The notes under the pieces are model-generated. The model was not told the DNA's origin. It worked only from the letters and a program-made list of their open reading frames with translations, and searched no databases. From assembly GCA_963931865.1 (NCBI GenBank), contig OZ007507.1, positions 16,005,181-16,069,180 on the forward strand: DNA of 64,000 bases, given 5' to 3'. The DNA is from Axinella damicornis. Taxonomy: Eukaryota; Porifera; Demospongiae; Axinellida; Axinellidae. Made by a program: the position numbers and the translations under genes. Shown here piece by piece: positions 46,222 through 59,300 of this stretch; positions within the stretch are counted from its first letter, which is position 1; every line of letters starts with the position of its first letter.

Positions 46222-47600
46222 GAAAGGTGTGCCTTCTCGGTTCATTTGTCCCATGCTCCAATATATCTTGGGAGATATCTATAGTGAATTGAGGTGGATT
46301 AAAGTACAATCATGTAATAGAGTAGTTAGCATTGATATAGGCTCCTTGCTTCCTGTTATCAACGTACCTTCTTTTCACTTTCCTTCTGAGATTGATCATT
46401 CTCCTTGTTGCTGCAGGCAGCAGATGTCTTTGATGAGCAATGAGTGCCATAACTGGTGACAGTTGCCTTCCTGTGAGACTCCAGGACTTGATCAAGATCC
46501 TTCACCCAACCCTCAAAGAACACGCCCCGACACTGAAGACCCCTGTTCCAGTCTTCCAACTGCAATAAGAAAATTATTGTGCCTTTGATCATTGACATGC
46601 AGCTCTAGAGTAATACTCCATGGGCAGGAGGCCTGCATGTATACTGTTTTTCTCGTCTGTACTATCATAACAATATTGTTATGAACTCTTGGTACTATGA
46701 ATAGCCTTGTCTGTTGTGCCCGATCTGATTAGGCTAAGCAAACTTGATTGCTTGTTTAGCGCCATGGAAACCCTGCTATTGCATGCCGGCGGGAGGTTCA
46801 TTTTCATTATTCATTGCCACTTCCTCTTCAATTTTCAAGAACCTTGAACTTGTTTGCGAAGGTTTCAACACTCACGACGGACCAGGCAACGATTGCAAGC
46901 TACTACAGAAACGCATACAAAAGCCATATTGCTCTACAAATCGCTGCAAGAAGAGCCAACTTTGCACAACTAGCACCTACAGATGTAGGGATCCACTTTG
47001 TTCACCGCGCTTCATGCCCAATGACGTCATAGTTTTTAAAATGTGTACTTTGACCCACCTCATATAGATCATCCGCAAATTTAAGCTCATAGCTAACTAA
47101 TCGTGCAGTAGGTCCTGAAGCAGTGTTGTCTGGACCTCTCAGCTGTGGAGAAGAGTCCTATCCTGTCCAGGTACGTGTTGATACATACACATCATTTTGA
47201 GTAGAATAACAAAGACATAATATTAGCTATGATCAAAGTTGAATCATCCATATTCATACTACACACTTCAGGGATGTCTAGCTCTCCAGTTTGGGCTGAA
47301 GGCCTAAAGAAACGTGGGACATACTAGAAGGCTACGTTGAAGATTTGGAGGGCACCCTTGAGTCACATCGGCGAGACACAGTCACAACATGGGGTATCCG
47401 CCGATCGAAACAACCTACACCTGGAGAAACAGACAAGGAAAATAAATCCGCAAAGCTTGTAAGTCCCCAGTGATAACTGTTTGTGTAATATCTACTCATA
47501 ATTAGGGTAATAAACTTGCTACTCCTTAGGCACAAGTAGTACCTGAGGCTGATCACCTAATTTGCAATAATTATACATCTACTTCACAACTGTCTACTTT
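46222..47600. other. Non-coding, with a CRE-like site
   Basis: No gene supported. A palindromic TGACGTCA (47022-47029) lies in a ~75-bp segment that recurs inverted at 48943-49015. 47228-47296 is a direct repeat of 47986-48054. Confidence 0.5.
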
Positions 47601-47631
47601 CACCATGTGATTACAGGGGAAATCGCGGATT

Positions 47632-48480
47632 ATGTGGAGCCGCTCAGGAGTCTCTTTTCATGCAGAACACCTTTTGAGGTTGTGTGGAAGGAAACTAGAG
47701 AGTGTCAGTTTGGACCACACTACTTCAAGAAGAGGGACAGAACATCCAGCCGAATCTATCTTCAGGGAACACGGAAGCTGGGATGCCACGCACACATTGA
47801 AATTTGGTTTCTCTCTACTCTCTTTACTCCATGGTGATGGTGAACCACATTAATAAACTGCAAGCTTTGAAGAGAGAAGGGCACAAGGGCACTAAACACT
47901 TTATGTAGTCACAGGCTAGTAGCGTGCATTAACAGTCCACATTATTTGTCTTTCTTCTCCTTCAATTCTGCTCCCCTCCCTTAGCTATGATCAAAGTTGA
48001 ATCATCCATATTCATACTACACAGTTCAGGGATGTCTAGCTCTCCAGTTTGGAGAGCTAGACAAAAACCATTACATCACTGCATCCCACAAAACCATTAC
48101 ATCACTGCATCCCACACCTGTGTGTGGAATGCGAGCACTGAAACTCATAAGGCAACTACTGTAGAGTACGTATCAAGCGCCCACCAGGCTTTATCCCGAA
48201 TACGCTCTCTCAGCAACAGAAGTCAAGCACCTAAAGAGCAAAAAACTTAGAGAAACGAAACTTCATTCACTAAAACAAGCGCTGGAAGAAGGAAGGCCTA
48301 TCAATGCGGCCACCACGTTTTTTGTTTCTTTACCCACACACGAATCACATGAAAAGTCTCACCCAACTGGCACACTCTGTGGGGCTGCACAGAAGGTTCA
48401 TCCCCTCATTTCAAAGAAAATTGAAGATTTAACGCAGACACATTTGCTGGACACATCCGAAAGTTATGCAATCCGAACAC
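47632..48480 (+). pseudogene. N-terminal half of a MULE/SWIM-type protein, fragment 2
   Basis: 47640-47810 reads FEVVWKETRECQFGPHYFKK and SSRIYLQGTRKLGCHAHIEI. After an interruption, 48165-48470 reads RLYPEYALSATEVKHL, ATTFFVSLPTHESHEKSHPT and KIEDLTQTHLLDTSE. Order and motifs (LQGxxKxGCHAHI, LYPEY, FVSLPTxES, HPTG) match fragment 1. The interruption contains the 69-bp direct repeat (47986-48054) and a 26-bp tandem pair (48064-48116). Confidence 0.6.
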
Positions 48481-48942
48481 TTGGGCTACCCACATCGAGG
48501 TGCTGGCTATAGCAGCATATATTCAAGTTCCTGTGTACAGTACTTCTGCACAGACCCCCTTCAACCAAACACTGGAGGTACATACTGCTGGGAGTGCTTC
48601 AACCCCATTGCCTTGAGGGAACTATTGCGGTACCCCATCCTGACAGAGCCCCTCTTTGAAGGTGCTAACTCGATTAGACACCTTGAACTGGTGTATTATA
48701 GGAACTGCCACTATAACAGTATTGTGTCCATTCACACTGGAGTCCTTCACGTGTCTCCCCCTCAGTTAACTGGCAACATCATTTACCACAGCCAAGTTAT
48801 TGAGTAGCTGCATTTTTATACATGCATAGTAAGTCTATAGTCTTCTTCTCCATATACACTTACCTCGCTGTATGGCCACTGAATTCCGGTACAGTAACAT
48901 TGATTCACACTGCAGTCTCATCGCGATATCGTACTATGTTGG

Positions 48943-49015
48943 GGTCAAAGTGCAAACTCAAACTATATGACGTCATCGGGCATGAAACGCGGTGAACAAA
49001 GTGGATCCCTGTTCT
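48943..49015. repeat. Inverted copy of the CRE-containing segment
   Basis: Reverse complement of about 46985-47062, sharing GGGATCCACTTTGTTCACCG, CATGCCC and TGACGTCA (48968-48975). The pair encloses fragment 2, as terminal repeats or duplicated promoters would. Confidence 0.6.
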
Positions 49016-50327
49016 AGTGGTTGCGGCACTTTGGTCCACTGACGACTGAGGCAGATTTTGTGCCTACATAGCTATATAGAGGTCTTCAACGCGATTCTGC
49101 CACAACAGACAAAGTTCCGTAAGTGCAATAACAAATGTAATTTTGTGGCGCGAGGGGACGCAAGTGAGTGTCAATGTTGGATATGAATGATGTACCAAAG
49201 AGTGGCTTACGTATTAGTCATTTTCTTACCAGCTAGCTTCTAGGACTGAGCGATTGTGGATTAGCACTGCCACGAAAGTAAAAATCCCGCTTTGAAGGAG
49301 ACATGCATAGTACATACCACAAAGAGAGAGCTGCATGGTGTGTCATAATTTGGCAATTTCGATAACCTGGGAATTCAACACTGCGTTCGTACGGTACCTC
49401 CAAGAAAACTCCCTACACGCAGTTAGAATGCTTCTCCGCCAGAGCAATAATAGCATATATAGCTAGGTATACACAAACATCACTGCATGGAGGAATGATC
49501 ATTGTAGTACACATATTACCCATGAGGGACTCAGATTGCCAGATTAAGAACCTAGCTAGCTATAGGAAATTTGTTAGATGGAGCAACAAAATAATGTTCC
49601 ACATAAATTCAGATCATGATTGCTTCCATAATTCACCCACAGTCTTAAAGTAATTGTACTCCTTCCAATGTCCACATGCACTGATAAGCAATTATGAGTT
49701 CAAGTGTGCACCTAATCAACCATGATTTGACCTATGGAGAGGGGTGCGTGCACTATTGGTCCAATTAAAATACCTAAAAGAGGGCTGATTGAATGCATCA
49801 TAATTTATTTCCTTTCTACTCCATTAGCCAATAAGTGAAGGTCAGGTGTCAGGCAAAGGTCAGGTATACGTTTTCTCTCTGGAACTCCTTGCACCTTGTT
49901 TATTACCAGTCTGTTATTTGTCCAATTAATCAAGGAGGGCAATTCCCTTACGGATGTTACAAGACTCATCTCATGAAGACAATTCAGCAACCTAATTGTC
50001 GCTTTGTTCATGTACAGCTATCCAAACCCACGCCTACAGACTGCATGCTGTTGATGTGCGCTAATAATGTATGTATTTCTGTCAGTTTTTTGCCCGTGTG
50101 TGGCAGATGCTACAACTTAGTGAGTGGAGGTGAAATCATTAATGAAGCATCACCAAAGCCCATAACCATGCCCATACGTGTTTGTGACTAGAACTGCAGC
50201 GTGTGACTCAGCTGCTCATTAGAGCTTACCGACTTGGCAGTGATCATAATTAATTTTTAGTATGTTCAAGAGTTCTAACCTCTTGGTGTGATTTGTTTGA
50301 CTCTTTTTTTTTCCTTCAGACTTGGAC
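49016..50327. other. Intergenic, no gene recognised
   Basis: Frames at 49805-50190 show no domain. A T-rich tract ending TTCCTTCAG at 50319 looks like a splice acceptor, so receptor B may have an untranslated exon in this interval. Confidence 0.4.
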
Positions 50328-53300
50328 ATGTGGAAATTGAATTTAACTGTGTTCCTTCTTGCTTTGCTTTTTCGTAAGTGGTTAGTTGAACTGGATTATC
50401 AATCATGTCAGACAATTCCCTTTGAATTTGCCATTGTTCAATTGGCCATTTAATGGGGAGCGTATTGATGATGGGGTCAGAGTGTGGGTGGGGCCTTGGA
50501 GACGGTCCAAATTTTCAATTTAGTAGAGGGCTTTAAAATTGCAGAGGGAGCAGTTTGATGCAACTATTGCTGAAACTTGTGTACGCTTTGATGCTGCCCA
50601 TTTTCCATCAACTTGGTTTTGGAGATCGCTGTACTAATGTTTCCTACCTTAAGTTAATTTGTCTGCTAAGCCCCGACTATCGTTATATGGCTGCTAGGCC
50701 GAGTTATATATACTCAGCGCTCACCTTGGTACTCAACCTGTTCTTGTGCTGTTGATGTCTGCTCTCTGCAGCGGGTGAGTTACTGGTGTTTGATAAGTAC
50801 TGGACTGATGCCCCAAGCCTATACTAGGCACTTTGAGCACTGCCAATCGTGTTTTGTGCGCGAAAAAGCTAGCCTATGCTGCCAGTACACAAAACAGTGA
50901 CAAAACAGTTAGTGCTTACATTACTCTTGATCGGTAGGGGAACTTATATGATTGATTGCTGATATCTGTAGGGTCCGCCTCTTCATTACTGTGATTGCCA
51001 ATACCCGATAAATCAGCAGTGTCTGCCCCACTTCAGTTATTTCGCGACTTTGTGGTAGGCGTATAAATACGCCATTAATTTTGTGATGAGCAGAAGTTTT
51101 GACAGGCGTATAAATATGCCGTTCACTCTCAAATAGTTAACTATTCATGTGTACTACATACAGTTGATAGCTATCCATTGACATGCACACTGTTTTGTAA
51201 TTTTCCCACTGCAGTCTTCGATTTTGGTGGTTGTGACATACAGTTGAAATTTGTATGTCCAGGAGAGAGCCTGACAATAAAGTGCACGATTCTTGCTGAA
51301 ACGCACTATTGGTGGGTCACAGATCTCGAAATTGGTCGAAGTCTTGCAGCAGGAGACCAGAATGGGAATGTCTCACCAGACTCTCCGTTTCAATTTGCTG
51401 TGACACGTGTGGTCCAAAATGGATCGGTTGCAGTAATAGCAATGTCTACTGCAGCAGTGAATTTCAGTGAAGACCTCAGTGGCATCAATGTCTCTTGTTG
51501 GGATGGAAATCAATGGCCAATAGAAGACAAACAAACCACGACCATGATGCTTAAAGGTAATCACTAAGAGTGGTGTGATATGTTATCAGTCTCCCCCCCC
51601 CCCCCCCCCCCCCCTTTGTACTTCAAGAATAACCACATACTTCCTTCGGTGTTGTCGTACGTATTAATTAGTTACTGCATATGTGTCAGTCGTCAGTAGA
51701 AATCGAAGCTTACGTGCACAATTACGCACCGTGTTTTATCTTGCATTAGCGATCGTGGGGCGCGCGGGGCAATTGCCCCGTGCGATCTTATGCGCGTATG
51801 CCGTGCGGAAGCCTATGTGTGCAATTGCGCACAGCGTAATTATCGCGCAGAACAATTGCAAGGTGCGCACGGCGATCTTCTTGCGCGATCATGCGCAGTG
51901 CGCGTAAGCTTCAATTTCTACTCGCAACTGACACATATACTTGTTACAGTGACAAAATTACTGTCAAAATGTGTTGTCATGAGATTCAGTAAAATATAGC
52001 ATGTGTAGCGTATACAGTGGAACCTGTCTAATGCGGTCACAGATATATTTGGCCTCATTAGAGAGGTGACTGGAATATAGGTGACCTCTATATAGCGGTC
52101 GTGTGAAGTTTTAGTGTGATTGACTTCATTACAAAGGTTCTTGTGAAACTGAACAATTCAAGTACGTTCCATGAAAAACACATCTAAGACTTTAAATAAT
52201 CATTTTTGTATGTTCAGTTTGGCACTTTCTGTAATGTTAAACGCATGCGCACACGTACACAATGCACCCATGCACTCGCTGACATTATTGGCGGTGTATT
52301 ATAGGGTGTTATAGTGTGCTTGGGGTGGAGCAATGTGATCACATTACGTATTACGCAGGTGACTGCTATAGAACGACATAAAGTATGCGAGATTGTGGGC
52401 TCAAATTTCAGGACTTTCCCAACTGACTGCAAAGCGGAGGTGACTGACCGCCTTATTCAGGTGACCGCTAAGGCAGGTTTCACTGTACCGCTAATGAGCG
52501 CATGCTGATGGTAAGTGTTTATCGAGCCACTGCGTACAACAGGTGCATGCACCTAGACCGTCTGTATTCGGTGGACTGGACTCGGGACTGGACTCACAAG
52601 AATGTTGCGCTTATTATTTTTGAAGCATCAAACACAACTACGTAGAATACTTACATCACATTAATTCGGGGCAGCCGACCATGTCTCCATATAAGGACTA
52701 GACGCAGCCCTTTCTGTCCGAGCGCGGGCTCCAATGATGCACTGAATTGACTTGTTCTCAGACTGAAGTGGTCTGGGGACAAGAATCCACGAATCCACTA
52801 TCATCGCAATGGCCGGGTAAGCGGGAACGGTAGTGCCAAGTCAAACTTGGCAGCAGCATAGAACAGTTGAGTCCAGTCCCACAGTCCATTCCCAAGTCCA
52901 ATCCACCAAATAGAGACAGCTATTAACTGGTCTCTGTGGTACTCATCATGAGAAGATGTGATCCCGAGGTATCATTCTGAAACCTACCACACTACCAGGA
53001 GTGTTGTTGTCACTACTTTGTTGTGACATGTCTATGTTTGAGCCTTCACCCTCCATTTATACCTTCTACCTTATACTGCAAGCTGTCAAAATTAAATGGG
53101 CGCTTTTCAATAGCTTTGGGGAGCAATCCCCATTGGAGCTGAGAAGTGTACTAATTAAGTCAAACCATCATGTTCATTATGGAGGCTCCATTGCTACACA
53201 CTGATCCTACAACTGAAATCAAGTGGATTTTGTAGCTGTGCCGTATTTGATCATTAGCTGGTGTACAAGTAACGTTGAATACTTAATTAGTTTCCTGATA

Positions 53301-56300
53301 TCCATCCTTCATGATGTCAATGTAGCCTCGTTCCCAGGCTCTCCCACACAAAAGCTTGGCGGGGCCTGGAAACGAGGCTAATGTCAATGGGTTTGTAGCA
53401 GATTTCATTGTGTATTGCATCAGTGTGTTGACAAGTTGTGATTATGATTGTGTATTCATTATCAACTGTCGAATGGTTGCCATGAGGTAATTGAATCCAC
53501 TGACTATGAATCTCTACATCTTGATACATGTAATTCATCATGTTTACATACATATGTAGGCTGTCATGTGGTAACTATGAATGCATGCAGGCATTCAGAA
53601 TGGGACATGGGGAGGAAGCTTAGCAGAGCTTGAACAAGGCAGAGCAGATCTAAGGGGTGAAACTCCATAGACGATGTAGTCAGTTTTGCTGCTGGATCAC
53701 TTGACCCCACATCGCTAAAAGACTTGACCGGTTGACTGCGCTGTATTTCAGCCATTTACCATTTGACTGTGCGCATATTTTGCCCTTGACCCTGCGCATT
53801 GCATGTTTGTGTCTTCCTGTGTGCAATCGCCTAGCATAGCACTAGCAGCACACTTCTCGGAAGCAGCAGCAATTGGCAAGTTCTGAAGATGGTCTGCGTG
53901 CTCCATGTCAATCAAGCACTCCTGCTGTGTGTTGTTTGCTGTTCCTGTAGCTACTCACACGAAGAGATTGTTCCTGCTCACTAAGAAACTCCGGGAGTAG
54001 TAGTAGTAAAGAATGACTGTTGCAGTATGGCACTCGTATATATGTTGATTACATATCCTGTACTTGGGGTGCACCGGTGGGCCTACTTTAGAAATGAGTG
54101 GGCCTATTTTCGAGAGTGAGGTTCGCGAAAATACGCCCACTCCCCTCTTTGAGCAGTCACTGAAGTTCATCGCCCATGGGCGTATTTTCAAGAGACTACG
54201 GTATATAGAAGAATGCATAGCCACTCCACCCCTTCCTTTGTATGCGGGATCAAGATGCCCATTTGCAGCTGTGGCTACAGCGAATATGAGAGTGTCACCC
54301 CCTTTCTGATGCCTCATTATAATTTATTCCTATCATGATTATCACGTTAGCTACCTTATCTCAGGTCACATTGCAATTACCATGGTTCCACATGGCTGAC
54401 CAGGGCCGTCGGAACCGGTCCGGTTTGTCCAGCCATTGCCGGACCACTTTTTGGGGCAAATTGCTTTCTTCTGTTATAGAATTACAGTATATGTGTACCT
54501 CGTGCAACAACATCATAGCATGCAGAATCAGCGGGCCGGCGATGGATGTCTATGGCCCTCACCAACCTTGTTCAACGTAAAACATTTTCGCGGCGCTTCG
54601 TACACCAACCCTGGCCTGACCACTCTGCAACTGCTTCTGATGGCCCTGCTGACCTCTTCTATATAAAGCTCTGTTGTAAGAGAGCCCCAATGGTAGTGGA
54701 GATATAGTCTTGGTCACAGACCCTATCAATCCCAGCGTGGATTGTTTTCAGTATTGTGTACGGTGTTATATAATTATAAGTGCTAGATGAACGGTCTGTG
54801 AACGAGATTAAACTGGAGAATGCTCAATCTTCAGGCCAGTGATTCACGAACTGTGACATTAGTATACCACTGTGTGCAATTTTGATGACCGAAGATTCCC
54901 ATTAGTGCCAGCTCTATATGGCACCTAGCTGTCTCATATCACTGAAGACAGTGAGAGGCCATGTATCTTCCTGCAGGGGTAAAGGGTTAAGGGACATAGC
55001 ATATGGCATAAGTAGCCATGCAGACAGACAGACATTGATCCAATCTATCATGCTCCAGCCCCTCCAGGTGCTCCTGTGACACCATCTGTGACACTTCAAG
55101 GACAGCAGTTCAAGTTCACATGGGATCAGCTGTTGGATAGTGTTGCCAACTACTCCATTATAATCTCCGGCCCTGACGACCTGTGTGGGAGTCGTGGCAC
55201 ACCATTTAGGTCAACTGCGAACAGTTATACATGCTCAGGGTGGTCACCCACTGGTCAGCAGTACTCACTCAGTGTGCGAGCAGTTAACTGTGGTGGGGAA
55301 GGACCTGCAAGTGACCTGGCAACTGTGCGGTTACAAAGTAAGCAGAAATCAAGAGCCACTGTTTGCACTTTGTGTGTGTCTGGGGATACTCAATTTTGCG
55401 TTGTGTTTGTTTGCACTGCAGCATAGCAACGCATGTACAAGTCCAATCACTCATGTGTACTACAGTGCAATACATGATAATTCCACCATGAACGGCATAC
55501 CCTCATGTTCATTGCAAATTCATGCCCCAGAATGGAATAAAAAAGAAAGTGATTGTATTGTAGCTGTGTGGACCTTGGTAATTGAGCGTAATGGCAGTAG
55601 GGAATCATGGAATGTTATTATATTCCGGCGTAAGGAAGAGCTTTTCATTAGCAACAATGAAAGTGAGCAACTACTATCTTGAAGTTGATACTGTTGAAGT
55701 GGACAAAAATTAGCGGATTGGGCCTATTGCAGATATGGGCGAGTAGCAATTTTAACTAATATGAGACATAAGGCATCATCCTGCCAACAGTGTGCGTGGT
55801 TGCTATTCAAACGGATTCCATAACACAGCAGTACGTTGCTGCCATCTCTGATAGTATCAGAGATGGCAGCTGCCATCTCTGATACTATCAGAGATGGCAG
55901 CAACGTACTGCTGTGTTATGGAATCCGTTTGAATAGCAACCACGCACACTGTTGGCAGGATGATGCCTTATGTCTCTGATTGCATCCACCAGTTTGTGCT
56001 ATACAGCTAGTCTCATTCCCAGCCTGCCACAATTAGTGTGCATGTATGTGACATCACATAGCAGGGACATCCCTAATTCAGTAACCAAGAAAAAAGGCTG
56101 TACAAACAGATGTAACTGTATCAGAAATAGTTTCTTTCGTGGGCTTCCTAATAAGAGCATGTAACCAAAGCACTTAAACATTGGAGCGTAACATAATAGG
56201 ACCCTGGTTGAATATTGCCTTGCTTGTTAAATTACTGAGAGTGGTCAATTGACGACCAGTTGTGCCGTGCGCCATGGTGCAACGAATGGCACACTGGGTA

Positions 56301-59300
56301 GGTATTGCACTGTTGCACCCATTATAGTAATGTTGAAGCTCTGAATTCGATCTCTGCAGTACCCAATGGTCCCACACTGACTGCTACCCCATTGTACGAC
56401 TCATCTGGACATCTGCTGGAGATTGAGAGCCAGGCAATAGCAGGGGTAGGTTGTGATAGGCAAGGGAAGGGTATCTTCAATCAAATGCTATATCTCTATC
56501 TCAATCTCCATGAAATCAATCTATAATAATTATGTGCCTATACCTACGTGCAATCCAGATCAATGTTTCTAATATAAATGCCACTGAGGGACTACTTTAG
56601 TCTAAGCCGGCCCAGCAACAGAATCAGAAAAGGACGCACCTGGACTTACACTATAGCATCTTATACCCATATAGGGTGTACAGTACGATATAGGGAACTA
56701 CAGACTTTGGCTTATTGTTAGCATGGAGATAAGCTACAAGAACTATATCATGTGTGCTTGGCAAGTGATGCACAATCCCATGTTCTCTCGACTACAGTTT
56801 GCACAGTATGCTAAATAGTGTTGTGAACCTGTACCCAATAACTGGTTATTGACCAGTTATTCACTGCCAATCAATTATTGGCTTACTATTTCAATAACCA
56901 GTTATTGTCTGCACTGGAAACTTGGTCTGTTTTGAACCATGATTGTCATCATTACATACATTTCTGAGGTTCTTTTGCAGGTTGAGGACTTGAGGTACAG
57001 GTAGATAGGTGGGTCTCTAGGGATGTGATTGAATTAGCACACCTGTCTATACCATCACCTCCTTAAGAGACCAAAAGCCTGCAAGCTGTACTATCAATTA
57101 AGTTTACTATTGATGAGTTGACAGAGCATGCCTAATTGTCAATAACCGCTCAATCAATATCCAATATGAGGCTTCCAATAACTGGTTAGGGTAAAATGGA
57201 CAAGGTTCACAACACTAATGCTAAATGCTTGCACGTGTAGATACTGTAAGTAATCTGTGTTCAGGAGAATTGGGATCCAGGGTCGAGATTGTTCGCCATT
57301 TTATATAGCTAGGATGATAGGACCATATAGTAATGGGTGTTCATAATGAAATTGTGTGCTGTCTCATTAATTTGTTGTCTTTGGTTTGGTTCTTCCTTCA
57401 GGCTCCTGAGTTTGTAGCAGCAGGAGTTGACAGTTCACCAACTGAGTACATCTTCACCTATGATAATGGTTCTGAGTCCCTTCAGTTCACTCAGCCGTGC
57501 ACTGGTGGTTCATGTCAGCACACATTCAGAGTCACCAATATTTCCCAAGTACAGCAGTATACAGTGTCTGTGGCCGTCAGGAATGTGGTGGGAGTTGGGA
57601 CTGCAAGTGCACCTGTCATGATTGGTACGTGAAGACGTGTATGGTAATAGGGGATAAACCAACAGTAACATCTACTGTATAATGCATGGCATAAAAGTAT
57701 TATCAATACATTGCCGGATGCATGTGCATCAGAGCCTTCTGCAATGATGTCAGGTAGGCAGATAGTAGACACATGGGAGGTGCATGGTGCCCAATCGTTA
57801 TAATACCTCTTTCATGATAATCCATTCCTGGTGCCGTGAACAACAAACGCTATTGATTGGCTGCCTTACGAGCACTCTGAGATCCAACCTTTGGACAGAC
57901 GTTACAAGAAAGGGCATTGAGATTTTTCGTTGGGTGCCGCTTCCTGTATGTCTATATTATCTGTATGTCTACTGTCTGTGTACCTGACGGCACCACACAT
58001 GACCAGATCTCCCTGTCCTTGCACCTCCGTGTTTGCATACTGCAAGCAATCAAAGATTGGAGGTTGGAACAGCCTGGGAATGAGGCTAGGTTATATTAGT
58101 GTATATGTTAGGAAGAAGTATGAATACTGATATGGAATGAAACTGTATCAAGATCGTGTACATTACAAACCACACAGGGTAGATAGGGCAGCACCAGACT
58201 TGCATCAATAGTGTAAACTCCTTATGCAGTTTTGTCTGTAGTGTAGAGGTTACTGGAACACATGGACAACTTTTGGCAGATGAAACCCATTCTGCTTCCA
58301 CCACAATAGTGGATGAGATTTTTGAGCAGCTGGCCTCTCAGTCCACTAATTTTGCTCTCCTAACATCAGCCAGTCTTGTTTTTCACAAAATAATGTCTGT
58401 AATTTTTTTCGCATTCTAGTTCAAGAGGTTATCATTTGCCAATTTTCTTTTGTCCCCCACAGGTTTGGTGAACAATATTGCTGTCCATCCCGATAGTTGT
58501 ATGCCTCAAGTCGTCTGTCAGTTTCCGAGTGGCCCAGTTGCTTTTGCAAGTTGTCAGATCAGTTTCAGCACTGATCCAACCTACGTGAACCTAACAAATG
58601 CTGATTTAGCCAATGGAACAAACATCACAAACGTAACTGTTCCACTTAGTACAAAATTGCAGCCTGGCACACTCTACTACTATGACGTGTTTGCAGTTGG
58701 AAACTCCATACCAATGCGAATGCAGGGCAACTTTACAACAGGTATGTTCATCTCACTATTAAACACCTGCAGTGGTGCAACAGCTGGGTATATACATGTA
58801 CGTAAATGTGTATGTATGTGTAAAGCATATTACTAGGAGTGTAAGTCCCTGTGAGTGCAAACTAAGTCACAATACTTATCACTGCAACCAAGATACTACA
58901 TTGCAAAGAATACTCACAGTTCACTCATATTCCATTGTGACACAGAGAGTGTAAACCTGACAAAACCTCCTCCAATTGTGCCAGACAGCGAAAAATATCT
59001 CATCATTATAGCCAGTTGTGCAATGGCTACAAATTTAAACACGGGTCAATGACAACAGTAAGAGGGATCCTTCATCTAGAACAGTAGTGCCTGTGAAGTG
59101 AAACAGGCAAACAGAACCTATGCATTGAGCTACTATACAAATTGACAGTACATTATCATTGTGATAATGATTACTGCGCTGTCATCTTTTGATCTGCCAT
59201 ATTCCTTCAGACTTGGTTATTTCTTGGTTATTTCTAGCTGTTGTACAATGGGGGATAGAAGATGATTAATTTTTATCTCAATAGTTACATTCCAGAATGA

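Noticed and set aside
49835..50191. 118-residue plus-strand frame
   Set aside because: No domain, no splice or promoter context, and an equally open frame on the other strand.
55338..55682. Extension of the receptor B FN3 exon past 55337
   Set aside because: The GTAAGC donor fits, and the next exon at 56360 joins in phase and matches the exon order of receptor A.
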